Below are positions 34,312 through 45,846 of a DNA stretch of 64,000 nucleotides, piece by piece. The notes beneath the pieces were generated by a model. It was not told where the DNA came from. It made no database searches and saw only the letters and a program-made list of their open reading frames with translations. The number at the start of each line of letters is the position of its first letter. The first letter of the stretch is position 1. Source of the DNA: Capronia americana (Eukaryota; Ascomycota; Eurotiomycetes; Chaetothyriales; Herpotrichiellaceae); contig JADWQD010000009.1 in assembly GCA_016110215.1 (NCBI GenBank), positions 808,093 to 872,092 of the forward strand. Reading direction: 5' to 3'. The translations under genes and the position numbers were made by a program.

Positions 34312-35903
34312 ATGGCGACCGCGGCTGCGCCTGTCGACGTCTCCCAGACACATCCCTACACCTGCAATTCCTGCGCAGTTGCCTTCCGAAATAGCGATGC
34401 CCAACGAACGCACATGCGAAGCGACTGGCACAGATACAACCTGAAACGCAAGGTCGCAGAGTTACCACCTGTCTCCTCTGAAGACTACAATGACAAGGTG
34501 CTGGCTGCCCAGGCGTCCAACAACGCTGCGGCTGCCCAGGCGGCGTTTGCGACAGTGTGTGCCACCTGCCAGAAGACGTACTACAGCGAGAATGCCTATC
34601 AGAACCACCTGGCGAGCAAGTCCCACCGAGCAAGAGAAGTGGCGTCCAGCAGAGGCTCGGCACGAGACTCAAATTCAGTCATCGGCTCGATTGCAGAGTC
34701 GGAGACCAGAGACCCAGCCGCCGAAGCAGAATTTGAGAAGGTGGTGGCGGGAATGAAGGACACCTCGATTCAAGAAGTCCCTGCGATCACGCGCAGACCG
34801 TCGGCACCCGGTCCAGACACAGAGCCGCGAGCAGACCATCCTATGTCTCCAGAGAAGCGAGAACTCCCATCGATCCCGATCTCAAGGTGCCTCTTCTGCA
34901 ACTACGACTCGCCGAACCTCAAACTCAGCGTCATGCATATGGCCAAGATTCACGGTCTCTTCATTCCCGAGCAAGAGTTCTTGGTGGATATGGAGGGTCT
35001 TATTAAATACATGCAGGCTAAGATTCACCTAAACTTTGAATGCCTCTACTGCCACAAACTGAGAGGCAACGCAGACGGCATCCAGACACATATGCGGGAT
35101 AAGAGCCACTGCAAGCTTGCGTTTGAGACTGAGGACGAAATGGTCGAGGTGGGCCAGTTTTACGACTTCTCGAGTACCTACTCGGACGTAGAAGATTCTG
35201 ACACGGAAATGGACGGGGTCAAGACGCAGCAGAATGGCGGTGTGAAATTGCAGGATGGTGAAGCAGCTGAGGATGAAGGCTGGGAGACCGATTCGTCCTT
35301 TTCTTCGCTCGATACCAACGATCTCGCCTCGGTCCCAAATGACGACCGGACCTCATCGTATCAACGGCTTCCCTTGCACAAACATCACTCCAATACAGAT
35401 CCGCGACCACATCGCACCGCAGATGGCTGGCACTCCCACGCTCACCACCACAACAATGCAGTCTTCTACGATGAGCATGAAATGCACCTCCCCAGTGGAC
35501 GAGTCGCTGGACACAGAAGCCTGAGGAAATACTACCGACAGAATCTGCACAACTACCCAACAGCTGCAGAACGGATGGAAAGAGCGCAGCGACTCATCGA
35601 AGAAGGCAGTTCGGAGGATGCTGATATGGACGACATCGATCTCCCCGCGACGCCACCTCGGAACAGTCAATTGATGAGACGCGGCGAGGCGGGTATGCTC
35701 GGTGCTACAGCTCAACAGAGACGTGACGTTCACTCTCAGGAAATCAGAGCGAGACAGAAGGAGAGACGCGCACAGAATCGGTATCAAGCCAAGCTGGAGA
35801 AGCAAGCCAACAGCCAGAAACACTTTAGGGTGAGTTTTGTCTCTAAGTTGGACCTTGGACCGAAGCATGCTGACTTTCTTCTCAGGATCCACTGCTCCAG
35901 TGA
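34312..35903 (+). CDS. REI1: Cytoplasmic pre-60S factor REI1/REH1 (zinc-finger protein), 511 aa
   Basis: Late 60S maturation factor that inserts its tail in the exit tunnel and helps recycle Arx1-type shuttling factors. Exons are 34312-35829 and 35886-35903. The last exon is only 18 nt and gives KHFR-DPLLQ-stop, the usual family C-terminus. The intron is 56 nt (GTGAGT/CAG). Four C2H2 fingers are visible: YTCNSCAVAFRNSDAQRTHM (about 15), TVCATCQKTYYSENAYQNHL (about 80), RCLFCNYDSPNLKLSVMHM (about 191) and FECLYCHKLRGNADGIQTHM (about 242). GLFIPEQEFLVDMEGLIKYM and FYDFSSTYSDVED are REI1 hallmarks. A basic coiled region (RRAQNRYQAKLEKQANSQKH) precedes the end. The start is MATAAAPVDVSQTHPYTC; upstream frame to 34039 lacks similarity. 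Confidence 0.95.
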
Positions 35904-36817
35904 TCGCCAAATCCATGCGGTGGACAGCTGGAGGGCGACACCTACCGGAGCACTCATTGCATCAACTCGAGTTGCACATACCATATTTTCAGCATAGCAT
36001 GCATGGCGGGCTAAGGACACCAAAAAAACCAAAACCGGGGGCATGACTACAAGCATGATAATGAGACGACGTCGTACGACATTCCACGGTGACTCTTGAT
36101 GAATGGACCAGCGGCTGGGAATGTGCTTTACAACTTGCTATGCGGCGTATGAGCTTGGGCCGGTCGCTCTACTGGTGTGATAGCAACGGTAGGAGCTAAA
36201 AGAGCATGATAGGAGCATGGTAGGAGCATCATCGCATTGCGCAATTCGTGCAGATAGAGTACTGTGTACAAGCTCAAAATTGTAGACAACGTACAGTATC
36301 TTTGACCTGCCGGAACGAGAGTCTCGACAGGCGGAACGGAAATTGTCTCGAGCACTGTACCTAAATTATGCACAGCGTGTGTCGAGGAAAGCGAGCTTGC
36401 CCCAATGATCCGCAATATATTCAGTCCGTTCTTGGTACGGTGGATTAAAAGGCTCAGACCCAACGCTCTTGGCTTAGATCTCCAAACCTCGAAGCTCCGA
36501 GAGCGAATTGACTTTCTCGTCGTCGCGACTCTCCTCCCTCCGTCCTGATACGACACCACCTCTCTCTTTACTCGCTCGCTCGCTCGCCGTCTTTCGATCT
36601 TGCCCTTTCGGCCGGGCGGCGACGACGACGACGATAACAACAACAACGGAGCCAGCGCATCCTTCTCAGCTTCCCTAGCAACTTCACCTGATTATCTACC
36701 TATCTTCCCTACCTTTACCTAGATCCATTTACCCAAGCTTTTACCTACATACATACCCGCGCCAAAACCACCTAACGCTGCCCACGCAACCCACGCTACC
36801 CCTGCCCCGACGCAGCA
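35904..36817. promoter_or_regulatory. REI1 3' flank and promoter/leader of the bL33m gene
   Basis: A 172-codon minus-strand frame (36128-36646) is present but has no protein-like features and is within chance expectation. The last 150 nt before the bL33m start are pyrimidine-rich with repeated TTTACCTA-like words (for example 36690-36760), typical of a leader for a translation-related gene. Confidence 0.45.
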
Positions 36818-36994
36818 ATGGCCAAGAAACCGAAATCCCGCACGATAGCGGTGCGCCTCCTCTCCATGGCCATGACGGGCTACTACCGCACGATGGTGCG
36901 GCCGCGCGCGTCCCGCCCGCTGAGCATGTTGAAGTACGACCCCGTGGTGAAGAGACAGGTCTTGTTCCTGGAGCAGAAGAGGGGAGGGAAATAA
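36818..36994 (+). CDS. MRPL39: Mitochondrial large-subunit ribosomal protein bL33m, 58 aa
   Basis: Single-exon 58-codon gene. The protein starts MAKKPKSRTIAVRLLSMAMT, continues GYYRTMVRPRASRPLSML and ends KYDPVVKRQVLFLEQKRGGK. This is the bL33 fold as found in fungal mitochondrial ribosomes: basic N-terminus, GYYRT core, then YDPVVKRxVLFxE. Bacterial bL33 proteins are about 50-55 residues, yeast Mrpl39 about 70, so it is complete. It lacks the Cys pairs of zinc-binding bL33 forms. The start has a good context (GCAGCAATGG). A frame antisense to it (36719-37027) is its shadow. Confidence 0.93.
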   Translation: MAKKPKSRTIAVRLLSMAMTGYYRTMVRPRASRPLSMLKYDPVVKRQVLFLEQKRGGK

Positions 36995-38436
36995 GAAGAC
37001 AGCGGGAAGAAAAAATGTTTCAGGCAAGATGCGTGGTGGGCGCGAATATCATCGAAGATTCATGGTCTCTTTATACTGAAAGGGGAAAGGAGGCGGAGGA
37101 GGCAGAGGAGGAGATGGTGGTGGGAAGAAAAGGCTGAGACGCACGCATGTAATTGACTACTACCGTCGTCCGGTCGTCTGTCGTCTTTCGTTTGTCTCCT
37201 GCCATGCCGAGCCATGCTATTGACATTATTGGGCCTCGGAAAGGTATACAAACGGCAAAGGCAACGTCAAGGGCAAGGGTTGTGGTTTTGAGAAGTGTTG
37301 TCCACAGGCAGGCGGCCTGGTTTATCGACGACGACCAATCTTCCATCTTCCATCTTCCGTCCGCTATATTCGCTATATTCCCCTCTCCCCATCCTCGCCA
37401 CTGCGCAACAAGAACCGACCACCCAACCCCCTCAATCAACTACAGTACAGTCTGCGCACCTCTGGTTTCCAATACCCCCAATTGCGAATCTCAAAATCTT
37501 GGCAGCTCCAGCTCCAGCTCCAACTTCTACTCCTACTCCAGTTCCAGACCCACACCCACCCGCACACACAGAGAGAGCTACATAGCTATGTATATTACCG
37601 ACTCCGCCCAACTAGTGCCTTGATGTGTATGTATCCTCTCCATCTGGACACACGCGTCCGTCCGAAGAACCCTCGAGGCCAAAACACCGGCATGTGGTGG
37701 TGGTGGTGGTGGTGGTGGTGTTATTGTTGTGGCGGTGGTTTCCCTGTGGTCTGGATGAACGCCCAGGAACGAGGCTCGAAGATAAGATATGTACTTTGCC
37801 GCCAAGAGCGAGGCGTGTCAAGTTTCACCGGGTTTGTTTTGATGAACACCTGATTGGGCACTTAAACCCTTACAAGACGTCCTGCTTTGCTTGACTTTGC
37901 TTCCCGTGCGTGGGCCCGAGAATGTCAAGTTGTGCTTGGAGGCTAAGGTGATGGTTAGGTTTGGTCTGGCGTTCAAGCCCGCATTCCAATTAGGCCTTCA
38001 ACGGCTTGACTTCAGCGCTCATATGCTGTCCGAACACGAGGGCAGCATACATGTACATTATCTGGGCAGCTAGACTGTACAAACACAAGCTGTAGCTCTT
38101 GCATTTGTCCTTGGAGATTGAGAATACACGCTACTCACATATGGGTCTAAAGATGCTCATTTCTACTGTTCCTCAACTTGCTTCCTCCATGTAGATGCAG
38201 TCTTAGTTCCTGCTTCCACTTGCGCATATCATCAAATCCTCCATCTCATCAATGATTCCTATAGCTGCTCCCCATATCGCCTAGCTGTACTGGAAATCGA
38301 CATAAAAGATAGGCCCGACCTTAAAAGATATCTTGTTCACCTGCGCCAAGACTTCCACCTTTTCCGACACCGGTTCATGCGGCAGGCCTGCGCCCCCTAT
38401 GCCATCACCAACACAAAACTGACGGTGATCGCCACT
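36995..38436. other. Convergent intergenic region, 1.4 kb
   Basis: Between bL33m (plus) and the coiled-coil gene (minus). It includes short GCTCCA/CTACTC repeats near 37505-37550 and a TGG microsatellite, listed separately. No gene is supported. Confidence 0.5.
37695..37719. repeat. (TGG)n trinucleotide repeat
   Basis: About eight TGG units in intergenic sequence. Confidence 0.85.
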
Positions 38437-41400
38437 TTATGCCTCTGGGGCAAAACGGCTGCTGTATCTGTCCTGTCGAGAGCCTTTGCGTGTGGGCCTA
38501 GAGGATCGTTGACTCTTTCCTGGTGCGGGCGCATTCGTCCCCACGACTGAACTACTCTTGCGCCAGCGGCCTGAGCCCCGGGGTGAAGTCGGTTGGGCAG
38601 GCTGTGTCGGCGTCCGGTGCTGTGGAGCTGTGACTTCATGGTTTGGTGGCCTCCGCTTGAGCCGCTTAGTGTTCTCCTGTGGCGCATTCTTTTCGGCCTC
38701 TGGCTCTATTCGACGCTTAACCGCGGAGTTTGGCTGATGCTGCTCCCTTCGGACCGCAGGTGTGGAAGCGCGGTTGCGTCTGTTCTCGGTACCCGGCTCA
38801 GGTGTGGCAGTAAATCGTTGATCTTTTCCTTGAGAGCCTCTTCTCAATCTCCGCGGACTGGCTCCTTGCACTGGGACGAGGTGACCGAACGTCATAACGA
38901 CGCTGGGAGCAACACCGGTTGCCACATGGTCTGCACCACTCGCGTCCTCTTGACTGACTTGATCCAGTAGCATTTGGTCGCCCTGTGATGAGTATGAGCT
39001 CGAAAACGGACGTCCTATGGATCCCTGGCTATTTGCGGCTCTTCTCACCCTCTCCGTCGGCAGAAGATATCCCTGTACATGGGGGGAGGGCTGGGTACTA
39101 GCGATGCGTCGTTCAATTTCGTCTTCGAGGGCGGGCTCCTCATCTTCGCTTGGAACAGGACTAAGTCCCGTGTTGCTCTCCTCTCGTTGTGGGTCTGCAG
39201 GTGGAATGAGGCTGCGCTGGCCAACTGGGACAGACTCTGGGACTTCCAGTTGCGTCTCAGCAACGATGATGGCGCCAGAAGACAAGTCCAATGGATCGAT
39301 ATCACTGGAGAGTACACCGTTGTGGTTTGGATCTGAATGGGAATGTCCAAGCTGACTGTCTGGAAAGACGCCGCTCCTCGCTGACCGGTCCGCCCACTTC
39401 CTCTGCGGTTGTGCCTGTGTCGCTCCCTCGTCGAGTTTGGCGTTGGAGAGCGCGCCCTCAAGGTTGAGTATTTGCTGTTGCATGGTAATACATTCTCCTT
39501 CCATTCTTTCTCGGTCGTCTTTGAGCTTCTTCAGTGACACCAATTGCCTCCGCAGCTCCGCAAGCTCGCCGTCCTTTGCCTTGATGATATCCTCCAGTGG
39601 TCCAATCTGGGCACACTTCTTGTTCATCTCGTCGAGAACCAAGTCGAGGGTAATAACGTTCTGCTTGAGAGAGGTATTAGTTTTCTGCAACTCGTCGACT
39701 CTGGCAGCCTGGTCTTGAGCAGCAGAAAGAGCATCCTCTAACTCAGCAATTTTGGAGTGTGTCTGCTGTAGGTCCATCCGCACTTCCGCCAATTCCGAGT
39801 TCTCTTTCTGAAGCTGTTGCAATTGCTTATCGACTGCAGCTCTCTCTTCAGCGAGCCTTTCCAGTTCTTGTGCCTGTCGCAGCGAAGCTTCAAGAGCGGA
39901 CTCGAGCTCGGCGACCTTGGTATAATTGTGCTGCAATCTCTTTTGCAGATCAGGAATCACTGCGTTCTTCTTTTCAACTTCCTCCAGCCGGTTGTTGATT
40001 GCTGCATTCTCTTCAGCCAGTCTGTCTTTTTCTTGAGCTTCTATTTGGGATGCTGCAAGAGCAAGTTCCAAATCACCGACTTTAGTCTTCTTCTGTTCAA
40101 GCTCTTCCTGAAGATCTATTATCACCGACGCCTCCTTCTGCGCTTGCTTCAATCGCTCTTCGAGATAGGACTTTTCTTCAACAAGTCTGCCCTTCTCTTG
40201 AGCTTGCTCTTCCAGATGGGCGCATCGAGCTTGCTGCTTCTCGATTTCATTTTGGAGGATCTGCATTTCCTGGCATTTGTCCCGGATCTCCTGCTGCTGA
40301 GATAGGAAATCCTTCTTGAGCTGTTCAGCACCGGGCTCTCGTTGCCGGAAGACTCCTAGCTCATTCTCGACTTCTTGCAGGTGTGTTAACGTTTGCTCGA
40401 GCTTATCGTTTGTCCAGTCTAATCGTCGTTCAGTGTCAACAACCTCATCATGCAACGTATATTGCTCTCTGATGGCAACATCCGTCTCTCCCCGGGATAT
40501 CTCGAGCTCTCGCAGGAGCTGTGATTGAGCAGTACTCAGGCTCTTGATTTCTTCCCGAGCCTGCGCTCGCTGTCGAATTTCATGGTTCAGCTGACCTTGT
40601 AGGTCACGGAACTCACGCTTCATGCAGTCATCGCGATCCGCCTGCTCGAGTTAGCGCGTCACCGGAAATCTGCACCAGACACTTACTGCCTCGTGATGGT
40701 CTTGTTCATTTTGTTGTTGAAGCCCCTTGGAAAAGTCTTCCGCCTTGCTCAACTCTGATCGAAGGCAATCTTGTTCATGCAATGCTTCGCTCAGAAGAGC
40801 CAGTAAGTCATTGGACTCCGCTTGGTGCTCATCCGCCTCTGCTTCCCGCTCCTGTTTGTATTTCTCCAGCTCTGAGCGTGCCGCCTGGCACTTGAGCCTC
40901 CACTCGGTGATATTGGTGGTAAGGTCGTCGATCGTCTTCTGAGCAGCCTTCCTCTCCGGGTCAAGGGCTTTCTGAAGGTTGTCAGCTATCCCTTGCAGGC
41001 AAGGTCCTTCCTTTTCCGCAGTAGTTTTGGCATCTCTGAGTAGCTTGATCATTTGTCCAGCCTTCTGCTCCAGGCCAGCGAGCGCTGCTTCAACGCCATT
41101 GAATTGAGCAGTATCAGATGAAATCGCCGAGAGCAACCTGTGTGCATGAGCAGAAGCATCTTTCTGTAGACTGTCCCTCAGACGTGTGATTATAGTCTGC
41201 AAGTCCTCAGACATGGACTTCTCGACCATACCGAGCGATGTCCTGGCTGTTTCCAGAGTGGCTCTTAATGAGAGCACGTCTGACTTTGTACACACATCGG
41301 TGTCGAGAGCGGACCGGATGTTTTCTAGCGACTCGAGCATTCGTCCTTTCTCCAGACTATCTTCCATGTTGCCGTCACGGAGGACTTTGAGACCGTCACA

Positions 41401-43100
41401 CAATCCTTTCAGGGTCTGTGTGAGCTCCTGATGTTCACTGTGCATTCTGATATTCTGCTTGTCTCTCTCCTGCTCCAAATGAAGGATATGCTGCTCCAAC
41501 TTGTTGCATCGCTGTCGTTCGGTCCTCGAATTCTCATATTGACCCTCGAGAAGGCCGCCCATCTGATTGATGGCTGCGAGACGCTCTTCTGCCATTAACC
41601 TCACCTCGAAAACTCCGTTGCGGATGTTTGCCATCTGCTCTGAGGCTAACACAGAGGTGGAGCGGGTGTCCTGTAGCTGTGCGAGGAGCTGGTCTTTGTC
41701 CTTGTTAAGATCGGAGATAGCTCTTTCGAAGCTAGATGCCTTCTCCTGTAGCTCTTCACAGTCTTTATTGGTCTCCAGTGCCCATTTCTTCAGCTTGTAG
41801 TACTTCTCTTTGAACTTTTTCAAGTTCTGAGTTTGAAGGTCGTATCCTCGAACATATCCGTCTCGAGCATCCATAGCTTGCCGTAGATCTGCATCTGACT
41901 GCAGCTTTTCCTGTCGAAGAGTTTTATTTTCGAGCTCTAGATGCTCAGATCTCGTACGGGATTCATCGTGTTCCCGTGCTCGGGACATCAGAAGGAAGAG
42001 GAGGTCTTCTTCAGACGGTCGTTGCATGGTTCTTACATAACTATGTCGATGGACCTGTGGATTCTGGACATGACGCGGTGGCCGTCTTCTTGGCGCCTTT
42101 GAGACTCTGGAAGCATGTATTGGTGCTAAGTCGGCAGTCGTAGGGGAATGAGGAACATGGTGGGCCTTTGCGCTTCCCCTGGCAAAGGGAGAACTCATAC
42201 CACCAACGCCATCCACGTTACCGGCATTGAGGCACTGGTTTGTTGACGTCTGTTGGGGAGCATATGAGCCTATTTTGCTTTTTGTTTGAAAATCTTCGTC
42301 GGTTGGAATGTGTCCATCTTGTTCATGGTATAGAACAATATGCTCCTGCTTGGCGTCGTAGTCTTCTGTAGCGACGTCTTCAGCAACAGGAGAGACCTGC
42401 TCCTGTGCCTGCAGAATGAGCTTTCCATGCTTTTGTTGCTCTTGCAGTGATTCAGCCCCAAGCCCAGACGAGTCATTGTGAGGTGTCAGGGTCGGATCAT
42501 TTGTGCTCTCCGCATTGTTCCTCGCAGATGCCCTTGGAAACTGTTCGCTGGTGAGGTTCATTTCAACGATGGGTCGGGCTTCCGAGGTTCTGCATATGAG
42601 GTTAGTGCCGATGAACTCTATGAACGATGTTGGTCCCGATCATACCTATGGGAAGTAGGAAACTGCACACATTCTCTATGCTCGTTTCCTTGCTCATGTG
42701 TTGCAGACAGTGTCTGGAATGAGGAACACCCCTTGAGAGGCTGCGTTGCTGCAGACTTCTGGTGTGCTGGCATGAAAGAAAATGTTCCATCATTCAGAAT
42801 GTCGTCATGAAAAGAAGGGAGTTGCAGGCGACGGGAGGGTACAACCACTCGTGGGGTCTTTTTGAGTCCCTCGATGTACAGACGAGCGTGTTTAGTCGTT
42901 GGAGTCTCTTCGACCTCGTTGTCGACGGCAGCAGATATGCCAATTTGTTCGTCCTCGATTGAACTGTACTCATTGTCTGCATAGGAAGACGGTCCAGCCT
43001 TGGTTCCAAACGCGTCGTTGATAAGGCTTTGTGGCTGTATCGTATTGTCTTCCTCATGCGTTAGAGCAGGAGACGCGTTGGTTTGTTCGCGTGGCCCCAT
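38437..43100 (-). CDS. Large coiled-coil protein of unknown function, 1520 aa
   Basis: Exons are 43100-42646, 42589-40687 and 40641-38437, with introns of 56 nt (GTATGA, CACTAAC, CAG) and 45 nt (GTAAGT, CAG). Exon junctions read SHR-TSEARPIVEMN and HHEA-ADRDDCMKREF. The first 340 residues are disordered. Near 345 is a distinctive RPSEEDLLFLLMSRAREHDE. From there to about 1190 the protein is almost continuous heptad coiled coil, with repeated blocks of the type LEEQAQEKGRLVEEKSYLEE. The last 300 residues are disordered and basic, ending QDRYSSRFAPEA. The layout resembles spindle-pole, septal or synaptonemal-complex scaffolds, but I cannot name a family. The start is the first ATG after an in-frame stop; an earlier non-coding exon is possible. 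Confidence 0.82.
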
Positions 43101-43502
43101 GACTGCAGAGGCAGAGAAGGAATGACACTCGGTTGGTGGGACCTCAGACAAAATAGAGGGAGGAAGCAAATTCAAGGACGACACCAAGGATTACTGGCTC
43201 CGAGACCCCCAGATGCTTCATACCTTCGGGTCATCGAAGGTACTGGAATCGATGCAGTGTGAAATCAAGCTGAGGGTATCAAGAAGTGAGGTGGAGGTGA
43301 GGCAAGTCCGATTGTGCACCTGCAGTTGGGACCCAACGGGAGCGTGCCTTCTACTTTCATGGGCGAAAATGTCACCGGATTATGCTGGTTAGATGGTAGA
43401 TTTGACCATGGGAGTACCTACAGTCGTCTCGGGAGGTGAGACTTTTCTCGTGTCTCAAACAACTAATGCCTTGTTACGCCCCCGGGCCCCAGACTGATCT
43501 GC
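43101..43502. promoter_or_regulatory. Promoter of the coiled-coil gene
   Basis: About 400 bp between two minus-strand genes. The coiled-coil frame stays open to a GTG at 43187 but has no ATG beyond 43100. No specific element was recognised. Confidence 0.4.
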
Positions 43503-44733
43503 TCACTGATACTTCTCCAGCCCAGGGGTATCCGCAACCCTGTAGACGAGCTTCTTCGAGGAGACCTTCCTGTCGTACAGCGCCTGCACACCTCGTTCCA
43601 CCGCCAGGAGTCCATCGAGTTGCACTTCGTCGGGATGTGGAACAAACCTGCCCTCGGCAAGGAGGAGCGTCATGTACCTGGATGAGATAATCCGTCAGCA
43701 TGAGGATAGCCAGACTCAGTGGGGGTTACAAACCTGTAGAACACGTAGGCAAAGTCCCGATGGACTCTGGCTTCCTCTTCATCGCACCATTTATGCGGCT
43801 CGCCGTACGCCGACGAAACAAAGACGCGGCTGAACTCGATACCTTGAGGCCACTCCGGCACCACAGGCTCAGGAGGATCCACCATGGTAATCTTTCCAGG
43901 CTCTGGGCCGTCCTTGTTCAGAATCTCGATGACGTGTTTCCAGCTGTCGTGTTCAGAGATGGCGTCGAAAGCGTGGTATAGTTTGACACCCTCATCATCC
44001 AGGATCTTCTGAACATCCGCCACCACGTTGTTCTTGCGGTAGTCCACAATATAATCGGCAGCGCCTACAGATCTGACAAAGTCGGCACCGCCGCCGGCAA
44101 TGGTGATGATGGGGCTAAGCCCGCTCAGCTTGGCGAACTTGAGGGCGAACGTCCCAACGGCCGATGATCCTCCGTATATCAACAGGGCCACTCGCTTGCC
44201 CTTGGGCACTGGGTTCCAGGGCGCAGGGAGACCCAGATGTTGGTAGAGCGCCAAAGCAGCAGTCATGCTCGCGAGTGGGAGGGTAGCGCCGGACTCGAAG
44301 GAGGTGTTGGGAGGCAAGAAGAACGTCGTGGAAGCCGGCGCAATGGCATATTCAGCGTAGGACCCGGACGGAGTGAACATTCGGTGGAAGGCAGCCACTC
44401 TGTCGCCAGGCTTGAAGTCGTGGACATCCTTCCCCACTTTGTAGACTGTGCCCGCGATATCGTCGCCTTGGTTGGTTTTGACTGGGCTTGTCAACTGCGG
44501 TCCGTAACAGATAGCATTGCTAGACCTACCTGGCTGTGCACTTGCCTTCCAGTCCTTTGGATTGGAATCTGTTGCGACAACCTTGATCAATACTTCGTTC
44601 TCAGTCGGTTCCCTGTTGTCTACTCAGCAGAGCCCTGGAAAGCGGGAGTATGGCATGGCACGCACGGAATAGGGACATTGCGAGTCTCCGATGAGATGAC
44701 TCCATCCTTGCGTTGAACACCGATTTCCAGCAT
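43503..44733 (-). CDS. Zinc-independent MDR oxidoreductase, trans-enoyl-reductase-like, 373 aa
   Basis: NADPH-dependent medium-chain dehydrogenase/reductase of the quinone reductase and fungal trans-acting enoyl reductase type. Exons are 44733-44666, 44612-43734 and 43677-43503, with introns of 53 and 56 nt. Splicing gives ETRNVPIP-EPTENEVLIKVV at the start and YVFYR-YMTLLLAEGRFVPHP near the end, finishing GLEKYQ. NPKDWK, GDDIAGTVYKVG and FKPGDRVAAF mark the catalytic GroES-like part. The Rossmann part has LLIYGGSSAVGTFALKFAKL. No structural-zinc cysteine cluster is seen. Such enzymes often serve polyketide synthases lacking an ER domain, but no synthase lies in the window, so a stand-alone role is equally likely. 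Confidence 0.9.
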
Positions 44734-45846
44734 TGTCCGATATGGAGGAACTTGTGATAGCGGTGGCTTTGAGAAGTGCGAAACACACGGGCCGGTCTGT
44801 CTATTTAACTTGACAGAGACACATGTGGGTTCGCTTTCCGCTGTGCTCAGACTGTATTCTGTATTACCTCTATCTCACGTCAAATTGTCCCAATCGGGCG
44901 AGTGCTCTGCTTGGTGTCTCATGCTCCACCAGAGTTCTGCAACCCACACCGCACGGTTTGTAAGCGCCAGAGACCTGGCTTTCCAACTGGATCCATTCAA
45001 AGAAGAGACGGGGAGTACCCTTCACCTAGCATTCATTCTTGGGTATAGGTCTCCACCCATTTGACCGATACTTTTGTGAAGAGAGGAAAAGCAAGATATT
45101 ACCGGAGAGGCGGTTGGCCACCAACCGCCGATAAGGACAAAGTCTCCATTTCCCGCATCAGCCATCGGGAGAGATGAGGGCAGTCAAACTTGTCAATCGG
45201 AACTGCCGATGACCAAATCCCGCAATGACTGTCGTGGTGGATTTTGAGGGAAAAGAGGAGCGATTAGAATTTCCACCACAGACTGTACGAGGTATGCGCC
45301 GCGGAATGCTCTTCGGTCGATCATTTAGCTCTATGGCCCGCAGTATCGAGGAGGTACTAGGTAGGCAAGGGTTGCAAGGCTAATGTAAAAGGGGGAGGGT
45401 ACGTCGCCTAGTCCTACCTATTCCTATTCCGGCGCGAGTCCCCAACGCCTTCTCTCGCTTCTAGACAGGCCTATGATTCATCCCTCCTGGATATATGAAG
45501 TACGAGTACCCGAACTGCTGGTGGTTGGCAGCGAAGAGAGAGAAAGTTGTGTGTCTAGCTGCGTCGAAGTGCCGGTGAGTAATTATTTAGAGAGCGGGAA
45601 AGAACACAAAGGGCAGGTAAATGACCCTTTGTCGGGAACATGGAATATGGCATACCGCAAACGGCGCGGGAACGTCTTCACCTTTGACAAGCTGCGCGCG
45701 TCTACAATGTCACAAAGGCAGTGGTGCGGGCCTATAAGTGCGCCTCCAGATTCTCAATCTGGCTGCAATGATGGAACCTAAGACACACTTATCTATCTAC
45801 ATATCTACATCTTGAAACAGAGGGGCAAAAAGCAAAAAAGACCGCG
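44734..45846. promoter_or_regulatory. Divergent promoter region with a CGG-N11-CCG palindrome
   Basis: Shared by the MDR reductase (minus) and the unknown plus-strand gene at 45847. It holds the inverted repeat described separately, plus a second short TCCCG/CGGGA repeat at about 45158-45177. GTACGAGGTA and AGTACGAGTACC occur near 45286 and 45499. No gene is supported. Confidence 0.5.
45109..45129. promoter_or_regulatory. Perfect inverted repeat, candidate zinc-cluster factor site
   Basis: GGCGGTTGG-CCA-CCAACCGCC: 9-bp arms around 3 bp. It contains CGG and CCG separated by exactly 11 bases, the geometry bound by Gal4-type Zn2Cys6 dimers. It lies about 375 bp upstream of the reductase ATG and 720 bp from the other gene. 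Function is inferred. Confidence 0.45.

Noticed and set aside
36128..36646. 172-codon minus-strand frame
   Set aside because: Low-complexity start, no motif, and length within chance expectation for the window; it overlaps the bL33m promoter.
43101..43187. Upstream extension of the coiled-coil protein to 43187
   Set aside because: That frame begins with GTG after an in-frame TAA; the first ATG is 43100.
30188..44733. A secondary-metabolite cluster joining the MFS pump and the enoyl-reductase-like gene
   Set aside because: They are 11 kb apart with housekeeping genes (REI1, bL33m) between them, and no synthase is present.
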